A DNA stretch of 64,000 nucleotides from the NCBI RefSeq assembly GCF_030814835.1, contig NZ_JAUSVS010000002.1, positions 372,001 to 436,000 of the forward strand, written 5' to 3'. This document shows positions 51,365-60,108 of this stretch, piece after piece; the first letter of the stretch is position 1; each line of letters begins with the position of its first letter. The DNA is from Caulobacter ginsengisoli. Its GTDB lineage: Bacteria > Pseudomonadota > Alphaproteobacteria > Caulobacterales > Caulobacteraceae. Made by a program: the position numbers and the translations under genes. Under the pieces are notes generated by a model. The model saw only the letters and a program-made list of their open reading frames with translations, did not search any database and was not told the origin of the DNA.

Positions 51365-51739
51365 CTAGGCCGGCTTCGGCCTGGCGGGCAACAAGATGGC
51401 CGCCACCATTCCCGCCACCGACACCACGAACGCCAGCCCGACCAGCCAGGTCAGCACCCCGATCGACCAGTTCCCGGCATTACTCGACGCCGGGTCCACC
51501 AGCTTGCCGAAGAAGCTCCCGTACAGCATCCCCGCATTCGCTCCCCAGGCCGCCGCGAACAGCGCCCGGTTTCTCAGGGTGTCGGTGCGCATCAGCCAGG
51601 CGCCCAGGATGACAAACCCGCCGATCAGGTAGTCGTCGACCACGAAGACCAGCGGCCGGCCGGCGCCCCAGCTGCGCCAGGTTTCGCCGATGATCAGCGA
51701 CAGGCCGTGGATCAGGGCGATGATCCGCAGGATGGTCAT
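51365..51739 (-). CDS. Small integral membrane protein of unknown function
   Basis: A 124-residue protein with four hydrophobic helices (about 3-20, 30-50, 57-75 and 92-117). Start ATG at 51739 follows GGGAGG; a TTG six bases earlier is less likely. Asp-Asp and Trp residues (FVVDDYLIGGF, ETWRSWGAG) lie in the loops. I do not recognise the family. Convergent with the ECF41 sigma factor gene, 6 bp apart. Confidence 0.72.
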   Translation of the reverse strand: MTILRIIALIHGLSLIIGETWRSWGAGRPLVFVVDDYLIGGFVILGAWLMRTDTLRNRALFAAAWGANAGMLYGSFFGKLVDPASSNAGNWSIGVLTWLVGLAFVVSVAGMVAAILLPARPKPA

Positions 51740-51937
51740 GGGCAAGCCTCCCTCGCAGCCGCGCCAGTCTGGCGTGGCGTCCTCCCGGTTGTCCAGTCGG
51801 GGCTGGATAATCGGTCGCGGCGCGGCGGATGATTCTACGACAATTCCTTAACGACGGCGCGCGATGCTGAGGCTCAGGGGCGACCAAGGCGCGCGGAGGT
51901 TCGGGACTTCGCCGTCGTCGTGTGGAGGCCCCGGGCC

Positions 51938-53140
51938 ATGTGGCGTTTCCTGATCCTCAAGGCGTCCAGCCGGCGACTGCCCAACGACGTCTATGTCGAG
52001 CTGGTCGACCTGCTGTTCGCCGCCCTGCCGGCGGTGCTGATCATGACCGCGGCGATGGCCGGCATGGGGGCGCTGATCGCCGTGCGCAATAACGATCCGC
52101 TGCTCGCCGGCCTGGCCGCCGTGGGTGTGGTCGCGGGCCTGGCCCGGGCCGGGGTCATCCTGGCCTATCGCCGGCGCGGAACCGCGCAGACCTCGATGGC
52201 CCGCAATCTGACCCGCGGCGAAGCCAAGATCTGGGAGCGGCGCTATGCGACGGCCTGCCTGGCGTTCGCCGCCGTCCTGGGGACATTCAATGTCCGGGCC
52301 CTGGCGACCGGCGACCTGCTGGACCACATGCTGGTGACCGGGCTGGTGTTCGGCTACGGCGCGGGGCTGGTCACCCGGCTGGCGATGCGGCCGGCCATCT
52401 GCACGGCCTGCCTGATGCTGGCGGCGATGCCGACCGCCCTGGCCCTGGCCGTACAGGTGGGCGGCGGCGGGGGGCTGCACAATCAGCTGGCCTATGGCGG
52501 CCAGGCGTTGCTGGTCGCCGCCTTCGCGCTGGGCAGCCTGGAGACGGTGATGTGGACCTACCGCACCACGGTCGGCCACCTGCTGACCAAGCGCAATTTC
52601 GCCGACATGGCCCGCCAGGACGCTTTGACGGGCCTGCCCAACCGGCTGCTGCTGCGCGAGCGCTTCGACGACGACATCCTCGACATCGACGCGGCCGGGC
52701 GGCTGCTGGCCATCCACTACCTGGACCTGGACCGCTTCAAGCCGGTCAATGACCGCTACGGCCATCCGGTCGGCGACGCCCTGCTGCGGGCGGTGGGCGA
52801 GCGGCTGACCCGCGTGCTGCGGGCCAGGGACACCGCCGCCAGGCTGGGCGGGGACGAGTTCGTCATCGTCCAGACCGACGTCGCCCAACCCGAGGAAGCC
52901 CGGATGCTGGCCCACCGCATCGTGCGCACCATCGCCGCGCCCTACATGATCGAGGGCCATGAGATCGTCATCGGCGTCAGCGTCGGCATCGCCGTGGCGC
53001 CGGAGGACGGGGTGGACCTGGAACAGCTGGCCTCCCGGGCCGACGCAGCCCTCTACCAGGCCAAGGCCAATGGCCGCGGGACCATCGCCTTCTGGCGCGA
53101 GGTGGAGGAAGCGGCCCCGCTGGCGGCGGCGGTCGCCTGA
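51938..53140 (+). CDS. Membrane-bound diguanylate cyclase (GGDEF)
   Basis: A 400-residue protein. About six membrane helices occupy residues 25-210, then the GGDEF domain: DALTGLPNRLLLRERF, DLDRFKPVNDRYGHPVGD, ARLGGDEFVIV with GGDEF at 304-308, and the C-terminal SRADAALYQAKANGRGTI. The I-site RxxD (Arg295-Asp298) is five residues before GGDEF, so product inhibition by c-di-GMP is likely. It makes c-di-GMP in response to an unknown membrane signal. The ATG at 51938 follows GGAGG. A terminator lies just downstream. Confidence 0.92.
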   Translation: MWRFLILKASSRRLPNDVYVELVDLLFAALPAVLIMTAAMAGMGALIAVRNNDPLLAGLAAVGVVAGLARAGVILAYRRRGTAQTSMARNLTRGEAKIWERRYATACLAFAAVLGTFNVRALATGDLLDHMLVTGLVFGYGAGLVTRLAMRPAICTACLMLAAMPTALALAVQVGGGGGLHNQLAYGGQALLVAAFALGSLETVMWTYRTTVGHLLTKRNFADMARQDALTGLPNRLLLRERFDDDILDIDAAGRLLAIHYLDLDRFKPVNDRYGHPVGDALLRAVGERLTRVLRARDTAARLGGDEFVIVQTDVAQPEEARMLAHRIVRTIAAPYMIEGHEIVIGVSVGIAVAPEDGVDLEQLASRADAALYQAKANGRGTIAFWREVEEAAPLAAAVA

Positions 53141-53164
53141 GCCACTCCCCGGCCGTCCAAACAA

Positions 53165-53194
53165 AAAGGGCGGATCCTGCTGGACCCGCCCTTT
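53165..53194. terminator. Bidirectional intrinsic terminator
   Basis: AAAGGGCGG at 53165-53173 and CCGCCCTTT at 53186-53194 form a 9-bp stem extended by TCC/GGA across one mismatch, loop TGCT. It is preceded by A-rich sequence and followed by TTTCC, giving a short U-run on both strands. It lies between the convergent diguanylate cyclase and SWIB genes. Confidence 0.75.
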
Positions 53195-53237
53195 CCGTCG
53201 CCCCCGTGAACCGAAGGGCTATGCCTTGCGGCTCAGC

Positions 53238-53495
53238 TCATTTCAGATGGCCGGCCAGGTGCTTGTTCATTTCGAACATGCTGACCTTGTCCTTGCCGCC
53301 GAAGATCGGCTTCAGCTTGGCGTCGGCCAGGATTTCCCGCTTGTTGGCGGGGTTCTGGAGGTTGTTCTTCTTGATGTATTCCCACATCTTCGAGACCACC
53401 TCGCCGCGCGACAGCTGGGCGGAACCAACCACGGCGGCCAGTTCGGATGAGGGGGTGAGGGGCTTCTGCAGAGCGTTGGGTTTCTTTTCAGTCAC
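53238..53495 (-). CDS. SWIB/MDM2-domain protein
   Basis: An 85-residue protein that is essentially one SWIB domain: LTPSSELAAVVGSAQLSRGEVVSKMWEYIKKNNLQNP, then KREILADAKLKPIFGGKDKVSMFEMNKHLAGHL. SWIB domains are best known in eukaryotic chromatin remodellers and in Chlamydia, but single-domain forms occur in many Alphaproteobacteria; their role is unknown, possibly nucleoid-associated. The GTG start follows AGGAG at a good distance. It precedes no operon partner. Confidence 0.87.
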   Translation of the reverse strand: MTEKKPNALQKPLTPSSELAAVVGSAQLSRGEVVSKMWEYIKKNNLQNPANKREILADAKLKPIFGGKDKVSMFEMNKHLAGHLK

Positions 53496-53637
53496 GTCGT
53501 GCCTGCTCCTATCTGGAGTTGAGGTTTGCCGGCGACGCCAGCGGTGAGTCGTTCCAAGCAGCCTAGGAGCCCCCGAGGGGAGAGTCATCCGCGCAAAGTG
53601 GATTTGTGCACAGTAAAGCGGTTGAAAAGGCCCCGAT

Positions 53638-55983
53638 TTAGAACTTTTGGCCGAATTTGATCCCGATCAGCCGCGGCCGGACGGGAACTCGGTAGACGCG
53701 ACCCCCGCAAACCGTCTCGGCGCACTCGGCGTAACGGTAGAGATCGCCCCGTTCATCCGTCAGGTTCTGAACATAGGCGTCGACCGTCCAGTCGCCCTTG
53801 GAGATCCCGAAGCCGAGGTCCGCGGTCCAGTAGCTGTCCTGCTTGCCGATGATGCCGCGCTCCAGGATGCGCAGGTCGGTCCAGGCCGAGCCCTCATAGT
53901 TGACGGATGCCTGCCAGTAGGCGTCCCAGTCGCCCACCGTGAAGGTGTAGCGGCTGGAGAGGTTGCCCTTGAACTTGGGGGTCACCGGCAGCTCGGTCCC
54001 GGTCGGCGCCTCGGGCGAAGGGCAGTTGGTCTCCGGCTGGCCGTTGGGCTTGAGGAAGCCGCAGAAGTTCTCGGTGATCTCGGCGTGGGTGTAGGAGCCG
54101 GCCGCCTGCACGGTCCAGTTCTGGGTCACCCGCCAGCTCATCTGGCTCTCGACGCCGTAGATCTCGGCCTGGCCGGCGTTCTTGATCTCGGTCAGGCCGC
54201 TGGTGCCCAGCAGCGAAAACTGGAAGTCCTTCCAGTTCTCCAGATAGACCGCGCCGTTGAACCGCATGCGGTTGTTGAACAGCATGGTCTTCCAGCCGAT
54301 CTCGTAGTTGGTCAGGAAGTCCGACTTGTAAGGGGGCAGGGTGGCCCGCCGGTTGATCCCGCCCGGCCTAAAGCCGGTCGACACCGTGGCGTAGATCATC
54401 TTGTCGTCGTCGAGCTTGTAGGAAAGGTTGACCCGGTAGGTGTGCCCGGTCTCCTCGATGACCTTCTGCACGTTCGTGCAGGGGCCGCGGCCCACGGTGG
54501 TCGGCTTGAAGCATTCCAGTTCGCCGGTCGTGAGGCCGAAGTTGGCGGCGAACACTGGGCCGAAGCCGAAGTAGCCTGACAGGCTGTTCTCCGACTGGAA
54601 GTAGCGCATGCCGCCCGTCAGGGTCAGGCTGGGGGTCACGTCCCAGGCGATCTCGCCGAACACCGCCTTGTCGCGGTCGATCCGCGACTGCTCGGTGAGC
54701 CAGACGGTGTCGGGCCAGCCGGTGACCTCGAGGTTGTCGTTGAGGTTGGCCACCATATAGCGCTGCTCGATCAGGTGCTCCTGGCGGCCGTAATAGAGGC
54801 CGAACAGCGCCCGGACCGGGTTTTCGTCCGGCGTGCGCAGCCGGAACTCGTGCGATTCCTTGGTGTAGCGGTCCTTGGCCCGGATGAACTGGCCCGGATT
54901 GATGAAGTTGAAGGCGTTGTCGTAGAAATAGACGCCGTAGCCGCTCAGCGTGTCGTAGAAGTAGCTGTAATCGCTGTAGTCCTGCTGGTAGTCGACCCGG
55001 CGCTTCATATAGCTGCCGGCATAGGTCAGGTCGAAGATGCCCAGCTTGCCTTCCAGGGTCAGGGCGGCCTGGTACCAGCGGTCGTTGCTGGTCTCGGGAT
55101 AGAAGTGGCTGACCTTCAGGTCGCCAACCTGCGGGTCGTAGCCGAAGATGCCGTTGGTCTCTTCCTTCTGGCCCATCAGGCTGGGGGTCAGGGTCCAGTT
55201 CTCATTGAGATCGATCTTCAGGGCCGCGCGGGCGCCGATGACATCGACGTCGTTATAGTTCTTCTTGGCGATGGCGGTGTTGTCCGAGGTCGCCCCGGAG
55301 GTCGGGTAGAACAGCGTGCCCGGCACATTGTCGATATAGCCGCCGTCATGCTCGGCCCAGCCGACCAGGCGGATGGCGGCGTTATCGGACAGCGGAATGT
55401 TGACATAGCCCTCGGCGCTGTAGCCCGGGTCGCCGCTGGAGACGATGTTGCCCTCGATGTCATAGGCGGCCGAGAAGCCGGCGGTGCTGGGCTTGTTGGT
55501 GATGATCCTGATGGTGCCGGCCTGCGAGCTGGCCCCGTAGAGGGTGCCCTGCGGCCCGGCCAGGGCCTCGACCCGGGCGACGTCGTAGATGTGGATGTCC
55601 AGGGCGCCCTGGATCGTCGTAATCGGCTGTTCGTCCAGATAGACCCCGACGCTGGGCAGCGAGCCGGAGTGGTTGCCGTCCCCGCCGCTGGCGACGCCCC
55701 GCATATAGACCTGGGAGAAGCCCGGGGCGGTGGTGGCGAAATCCACACTGGGCAGCAGCTTGGCGTAGTCGTTGAAGCTGGAGACATTGGCCTGTTCCAG
55801 CTTGTCGGAACCCAGGGCCTGGATGCTGACCGGCACCGACTGCAGGTTCTCGTCGCGCTTCTGGGCGGTGACGATCACCGCCTCAAGCGAGACGCCGTCG
55901 TCGTCGCGGGCAAAAGCCGGTGTGGCGAGGGGAACCAGCATGCTGGCGCCCAGCAGCACGGCGGAAAGCTTGCGCGTCTTCAT
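53638..55983 (-). CDS. TonB-dependent outer-membrane receptor
   Basis: A 781-residue receptor. Residues 1-25 are a signal peptide (PAFA-RDDD). VIVTAQKRDENLQSVPVSI is the TonB-box/plug start and the plug runs to about 165 (GPQGTLYGASSQAGTIRIIT). The rest is beta-barrel, with an aromatic terminal strand ending GIKFGQKF. It imports an unknown substrate across the outer membrane, energised by TonB-ExbBD. The next gene on the same strand is the TPR-sulfotransferase, a neighbour often seen with this receptor type; the 103-bp gap suggests separate or weakly coupled transcription. Confidence 0.93.
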   Translation of the reverse strand: MKTRKLSAVLLGASMLVPLATPAFARDDDGVSLEAVIVTAQKRDENLQSVPVSIQALGSDKLEQANVSSFNDYAKLLPSVDFATTAPGFSQVYMRGVASGGDGNHSGSLPSVGVYLDEQPITTIQGALDIHIYDVARVEALAGPQGTLYGASSQAGTIRIITNKPSTAGFSAAYDIEGNIVSSGDPGYSAEGYVNIPLSDNAAIRLVGWAEHDGGYIDNVPGTLFYPTSGATSDNTAIAKKNYNDVDVIGARAALKIDLNENWTLTPSLMGQKEETNGIFGYDPQVGDLKVSHFYPETSNDRWYQAALTLEGKLGIFDLTYAGSYMKRRVDYQQDYSDYSYFYDTLSGYGVYFYDNAFNFINPGQFIRAKDRYTKESHEFRLRTPDENPVRALFGLYYGRQEHLIEQRYMVANLNDNLEVTGWPDTVWLTEQSRIDRDKAVFGEIAWDVTPSLTLTGGMRYFQSENSLSGYFGFGPVFAANFGLTTGELECFKPTTVGRGPCTNVQKVIEETGHTYRVNLSYKLDDDKMIYATVSTGFRPGGINRRATLPPYKSDFLTNYEIGWKTMLFNNRMRFNGAVYLENWKDFQFSLLGTSGLTEIKNAGQAEIYGVESQMSWRVTQNWTVQAAGSYTHAEITENFCGFLKPNGQPETNCPSPEAPTGTELPVTPKFKGNLSSRYTFTVGDWDAYWQASVNYEGSAWTDLRILERGIIGKQDSYWTADLGFGISKGDWTVDAYVQNLTDERGDLYRYAECAETVCGGRVYRVPVRPRLIGIKFGQKF

Positions 55984-56086
55984 TGGTCCGGCCCCGACCT
56001 AATTCCTGATGGTTGAATGTCGCGCTCAGGCCCGAGAGTCTGTCAAGTCGGAGAGCCGACGTTCACTGAGCTTTGTGATCACAGGG

Positions 56087-57988
56087 TCACAGGTTGGGCG
56101 GCGCATCCGGATAGGCGTCCAGCACCGGCCCCAGGGCCGCCTTCAGCGGTCCCAGCCACGGCTCGTAGGACCGCCACTGGTCGACGCCCTCGGCGAAGAT
56201 CGGCTGGCGGACCTGTTCGCTGCTGGCGGTGCGCACGGCCCGGTCGTTCTCGTAGAACTTCAGGCAGCCGGCCTCGAACGGCAGGCCGCAATAGTCGAGC
56301 AGGGCCCGCACCTGGCCTTCCGGGTCGGCGACCATCGCCTCGTAGATCACCCGGTGCACCCGGCCGGGAAGCACCGCGTCGATATGGGCCATCAGCCGCA
56401 CATAGTCGGCGTAGTAGCCGCCGATGTCGGTCAGGTCGTAGGTGAAGCTCTGGCCGCGGGCGAAATGCTGCTTGAAGCCCGAGAATCCGCAGCCCAGCGG
56501 ATGGCGCCGGGCGTCGACGATCCTGGCGTTCGGCAGGATCAGGTGGATGAAGCCGGTATGGCTCCAGTTGTTGGGCATCTTGTCGATGAACAGCGGCCGG
56601 CCCAGCTTGCGCTGGATGCGGGTGCGTTCGAGATACTCCTCGCCCAATTCCCGGAAGGCCGACAGCGGCAGATCGGCCAGCGCTTCGGGATAGGCGTCGC
56701 CGTTTCGTCCGCCAGCGATGCGGCGGGCCAGGGCGATGATGTCGGGCAGCTCCATCGTCCCCTCGACCATCGAATGGCTGGCCAGGATCTGCTCGACCAG
56801 GGTCGAGCCGGCCCGGGGCAGGCCGACGACGAAGATCGGATCGGGCGCCGCGCAGCCGGCCCCGGCGCGCTCGGCGAAGCGCTCGGGGGTGAAGAAGGCG
56901 ATGGTGCGGGCGACGAGGTCGGTGTGGGCCTGGCGGTCATAGTCCAGGGTCTGGCGGCGCAGGGCGTTGCCGGCGGCGTAGTGGGCGAAGGAGACCTCGA
57001 ATTGCCCGGCGTCCTCCAACGCCTTGCCCAGCGCGAAGTCGAGGTGGAAGCGATCCTCGTCGGTCAGGTCATCGCGGGCCAACTGGGACCGCATCGTCGC
57101 CAGGTCCTCGTCGGTGAAGCGATAGGTCTTGAGGTTGGCCAGGCTCCACCAGGTCTCGCCCAGGCCCGGCGCCAGGGCCAGGCTGCGGCGGTAGGCGGCG
57201 ATCCCGTCCGCCACCCGCCCAACGGTCTTGAGCGCATGGCCGTAGCTCATCCAGGCCTTGGGCTGGTCGGGATGGCTGGCCAGCACGATCTCATAGTCGG
57301 CGATGGCGTCCAGATAGTCGCCGATCCGCACCCGGGCCGCGGCCCGCAGGGTGCGGTGGCCGGGATTGTCCGGCTCCTCGGCCAGCAGCCGGTCCAGCTG
57401 GGCGGCCGCCTCGGCCGACTTGTTCTGGCGATAGAGGACGGTGGCATGGTTGGCGCGGGCGGCGGTGAAGCCGGGGGCCAGCTCCAGGCAGCGTTCCAGC
57501 AGAGCCTGGGAATCGACGAACCGCCCCAGCCGCGCCGCCACCTCGGCCAGCAGGCGGATGGCCGCCACATCGGTGGGATGGTCGGCCAGATAGGGCTTCA
57601 GCAGCCGCTCGGCCGTCGGCAGGTCGTTGTCGCAGAGGGCCGTGGCGGCGGCCATCAGTTCCGGGACGTTGACCGAGGCGCGGATATGGCGGGCCTGGGC
57701 CTGCTCGGCCGCCGCGCTGTCGCCGACCAGGTCGAGCTGCTCGGCCAACAGCCTCCAGGCCAGGGCATGGCCGGGCGCCAGGCTTGTGGTTCGCCGCAGG
57801 GTGTCGATGGCCGCCCGGCTGCGACCCTGGACGGCCTGAGCCCGGGCCAGCAGGGTCAGGGCGCCGGGGTGGTCGCGGACCACCTTGAGGATTTCGCGGG
57901 CCTGGGCCTCGGCAAGGTCGGGCCGAGGGCCGAGCAGCCGCTCGGTATGGGCCAGCGCGGTGGCGAGGTCGCCGGCGGGTTCAGCCAA
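56087..57988 (-). CDS. TPR-repeat sulfotransferase
   Basis: A 633-residue protein. Residues 1-320 contain at least seven TPR-like helix pairs (ALTLLARAQAVQGRSRAAIDTLRRTTSLAPGHALAWRLLA; DQPKAWMSYGHALKTVGRVADGIAAYRRSLALAPG). From about 385 the sulfotransferase domain begins with the PAPS 5'-phosphosulfate loop VGLPRAGSTLVEQIL, and the 3'-phosphate site is in the HPLGCGFSGFK region. It would transfer sulfate from PAPS to an unknown acceptor; the TPRs could bind a protein or peptide. Overlaps the PNPOx-like gene start region by 8 bp. Confidence 0.9.
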   Translation of the reverse strand: MAEPAGDLATALAHTERLLGPRPDLAEAQAREILKVVRDHPGALTLLARAQAVQGRSRAAIDTLRRTTSLAPGHALAWRLLAEQLDLVGDSAAAEQAQARHIRASVNVPELMAAATALCDNDLPTAERLLKPYLADHPTDVAAIRLLAEVAARLGRFVDSQALLERCLELAPGFTAARANHATVLYRQNKSAEAAAQLDRLLAEEPDNPGHRTLRAAARVRIGDYLDAIADYEIVLASHPDQPKAWMSYGHALKTVGRVADGIAAYRRSLALAPGLGETWWSLANLKTYRFTDEDLATMRSQLARDDLTDEDRFHLDFALGKALEDAGQFEVSFAHYAAGNALRRQTLDYDRQAHTDLVARTIAFFTPERFAERAGAGCAAPDPIFVVGLPRAGSTLVEQILASHSMVEGTMELPDIIALARRIAGGRNGDAYPEALADLPLSAFRELGEEYLERTRIQRKLGRPLFIDKMPNNWSHTGFIHLILPNARIVDARRHPLGCGFSGFKQHFARGQSFTYDLTDIGGYYADYVRLMAHIDAVLPGRVHRVIYEAMVADPEGQVRALLDYCGLPFEAGCLKFYENDRAVRTASSEQVRQPIFAEGVDQWRSYEPWLGPLKAALGPVLDAYPDAPPNL

Positions 57989-58550
57989 GCGCTTCCGCCT
58001 CTTCGAACAGGCCCGTCGGTAGCCCGTCGAGGCTCCGCTGGTTCTTCAGCCGCCAATAGGCCTCCAGCTCTTCTTCGGTCTTCTGGTCGGCCCAGTCGTC
58101 GAGAATGGTACGGTCCTCAACATAGTCCATCAATGGCACGGCGTAGCCACAGCTGGTCTGGACCAGGTCGAAATCCAGGCGGATGGCCTGACGGCAGCCC
58201 GGGACCGACTGGCCGTCAAAATGGGCGTCGAGCAGGTCACGGAAAGCCTTGCTTCGCCTGTGCAGCACCGTGCCCTTGCCATAGAGCCGCAGGATCACCG
58301 GGGGGCCTTCGAAGGCGCAGAACATGAAGGTCAGCCGGCCATCGGCGATCATGTGGGCGGCCGTCTCGTTGCCGCTGCCGGTGCGGTCCAGATAGGCCAC
58401 GGCGTTGTCGGAGAGCACTGCCAGGCATTCATTGCCCTTGGGCGACAGGTTCACCCGCGCGCCCGGCGCGGCCGAGGCGACGAAGAAAATCTTCTGCCGC
58501 TGGATAAACTCGCGCAGGACCGGCGTCAGGGCGGGGAGTTGCTTGGCCAT
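57981..58550 (-). CDS. Pyridoxamine 5'-phosphate oxidase-family protein
   Basis: A 189-residue split-barrel flavoprotein-like protein: LREFIQRQKIFFVASAAPGARVNLSPKGNECLAVLSDNAVAYLDRTGSGNETAAHMIADGRLTFMFCAFEGPPVILRLYGKG in outline. The segment is typical of PNPOx-like proteins that bind FMN or F420 and reduce unknown substrates, rather than true PdxH. It overlaps the downstream sulfotransferase by 8 bp and is therefore probably its upstream operon partner. Confidence 0.87.
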   Translation of the reverse strand: MAKQLPALTPVLREFIQRQKIFFVASAAPGARVNLSPKGNECLAVLSDNAVAYLDRTGSGNETAAHMIADGRLTFMFCAFEGPPVILRLYGKGTVLHRRSKAFRDLLDAHFDGQSVPGCRQAIRLDFDLVQTSCGYAVPLMDYVEDRTILDDWADQKTEEELEAYWRLKNQRSLDGLPTGLFEEAEALG

Positions 58551-58583
58551 GTCGGCAACCTAACCGACCCAAAGGGGGCGAGG

Positions 58584-59312
58584 CTAGAACCCCCCGTTGG
58601 CGCTCGGCGTCAGGCGGATGGGGATGGCGTCGGGCGTGCCCGTCCCGCTCATGCAGCGCATCGGCTGGAACTTCAGGTCATAGCAGAGCCGGATCTCGGT
58701 GAGCCGCTGGGCCTTGTCGACCTGCAGGTAGATACTTCCGGCGCTGAGCCAGGGGTTGCTGGCGATGAAGGCCTGGCGCACGGCGCCTGCCGTCGGGTTC
58801 GGAATGGTCTCGATCTTCGGAAACACGATCCTGTCGTAGAGTGCCGCCGACTGCCGGAAATAGCTCTTGGCGTCGGGCCAGCCGCAGGCGCCGTGGGCCT
58901 GCCATTCGTGCTGCATCAGGCCCGGCGAGGGCGTGCGGCAGAACATCTGGCGCACCGTCTGGGCGTCGATCCCGCCGACCGGGCGGCAATAGCGCGGATA
59001 GGGCTTGGCAACGCCGTTGGGCCAGAGACCATGCAACACGAACCCGCGCGCTTCGCGGTCGCACTGCAGTTCTTCCTTGGTGGTCCCCTGGCCATTGGTC
59101 CGGCACCATTCCGGCGACCAGGTCAGGGCCAGCAGGTAGTAGGCGTTGGTGACCCCGCTCTGGATCTCGTCTTCCGGCGGCGTCAGCACCGGGGCCGGCG
59201 CCAGGTCGGCGGGGACCGTGCAGGCGACGGAAGCAGGCGGCGCGGCCGGCGGCGCGCAGGCGCCGAACAGGGCGACGACGGCAGCGGCTGCCGCCAGATG
59301 CTTGAGACTCAT
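58584..59312 (-). CDS. Ribonuclease T2-family lipoprotein
   Basis: A 242-residue protein. The start MSLKHLAAAA gives a lipoprotein signal with lipobox FGAC (Cys19). The two T2 active-site blocks are present: FVLHGLWPN (CAS I His) and MQHEWQAHGACGW (CAS II, with His, Glu and His). Two or three Cys pairs suggest disulfides. T2 enzymes cleave RNA nonspecifically through 2',3'-cyclic phosphate. An exported member would act in the periplasm or outside, for RNA scavenging or defence. It follows the enoyl-CoA hydratase by 10 bp on the same strand. Confidence 0.92.
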   Translation of the reverse strand: MSLKHLAAAAAVVALFGACAPPAAPPASVACTVPADLAPAPVLTPPEDEIQSGVTNAYYLLALTWSPEWCRTNGQGTTKEELQCDREARGFVLHGLWPNGVAKPYPRYCRPVGGIDAQTVRQMFCRTPSPGLMQHEWQAHGACGWPDAKSYFRQSAALYDRIVFPKIETIPNPTAGAVRQAFIASNPWLSAGSIYLQVDKAQRLTEIRLCYDLKFQPMRCMSGTGTPDAIPIRLTPSANGGF

Positions 59313-59322
59313 GGGCGGCAGC

Positions 59323-60108
59323 TTAGCGCCCCGAGAACACCGGCGCACGCTTCTCCAGGAAGCTGGCGACGCCCTCGCGGTGGTCCTCGGTCTTCATGAG
59401 CAGGCGGATGGTTTCGATCGCCCAGGACCCGATCTCGTGCGGGTCGCCATAGGCCGTGCGGCGCAGGCCCTCCTTCATGTAGCGCAGGGCCAGCGGCGGG
59501 TTGACGGCGATGCGGGCGGCCATGGCTCTGGCGCGGTCCAGCAGGGCCTCGTGGGCGACCACCTCGCTGACCAGGCCGATGCGCAGGGCCTCGGCCGCGT
59601 CGATGATATCGCCGCTGAACAGCAGCTCGGCGGCCTTGGCCGGGCCGACGATGGCCGGCAGGCGGTAGAAGCCGCCGACGTCGCAGATCAGGCCGCGCTT
59701 GATGAACATCTCGGCGAACCTGGCCTTCTCCGAGGCGATGCGGATGTCGGCGAACAGGGCCAGCTCCATGCCCCAGCCGATGGCCGCGCCGTTGATCGCC
59801 GCGATCATCGGCTTTTCGCAGTCCAGCGCCGCCATGGCCGCCGGGGTCGGCTTGTGCTTGACGACCGGCGGCGGGGCGACGGCGGGTTTCGGCGCGGCCA
59901 TGATCTCGCGCACGTCGTCGCCCGAGCAGAAGGCCGGGTCGGTCCCGGTGACGATGACGCAGCGCACCTCCGGGTCGGCGCTGGCGGTCTTCAGATGCCG
60001 CTCGAGCTGGTCATAGGCCGGGAAGTTGAGGGCGTTGCGGACTTCCGGCCGGTTCAGGGTGATGAGGGCGACGTGGTCTTCGACGCTCAGGGTGACGAGA
60101 TCGCTCAC
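59323..60108 (-). CDS. Enoyl-CoA hydratase/isomerase family protein
   Basis: A 261-residue crotonase-fold protein: VALITLNRPEVRNALNFPAYDQLERHL, VIVTGTDPAFCSGDDVREIM (oxyanion 1), AAINGAAIGWGMELALFADIRIASEKARFAEMFIKRGL (oxyanion 2 and helix with Glu) and ALRIGLVSEVVAHEALLDRA. It has GTG start with GGAGGG; the start overlaps the phosphotransferase stop (GTGA). An insert of Pro/Ala/Lys (about 95-110) is unusual. It likely hydrates an enoyl-CoA in the acyl-CoA module with the phosphotransferase-like gene and the divergent dehydrogenase. Confidence 0.9.
   Translation of the reverse strand: MSDLVTLSVEDHVALITLNRPEVRNALNFPAYDQLERHLKTASADPEVRCVIVTGTDPAFCSGDDVREIMAAPKPAVAPPPVVKHKPTPAAMAALDCEKPMIAAINGAAIGWGMELALFADIRIASEKARFAEMFIKRGLICDVGGFYRLPAIVGPAKAAELLFSGDIIDAAEALRIGLVSEVVAHEALLDRARAMAARIAVNPPLALRYMKEGLRRTAYGDPHEIGSWAIETIRLLMKTEDHREGVASFLEKRAPVFSGR

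Noticed and set aside
56074..56083. TGTGATCACA palindrome, resembling half of a CRP-type site
   Set aside because: It has no N6 spacer and lies at the end of the sulfotransferase gene, 90 bp from the receptor start on the wrong side for activating either gene; probably chance.
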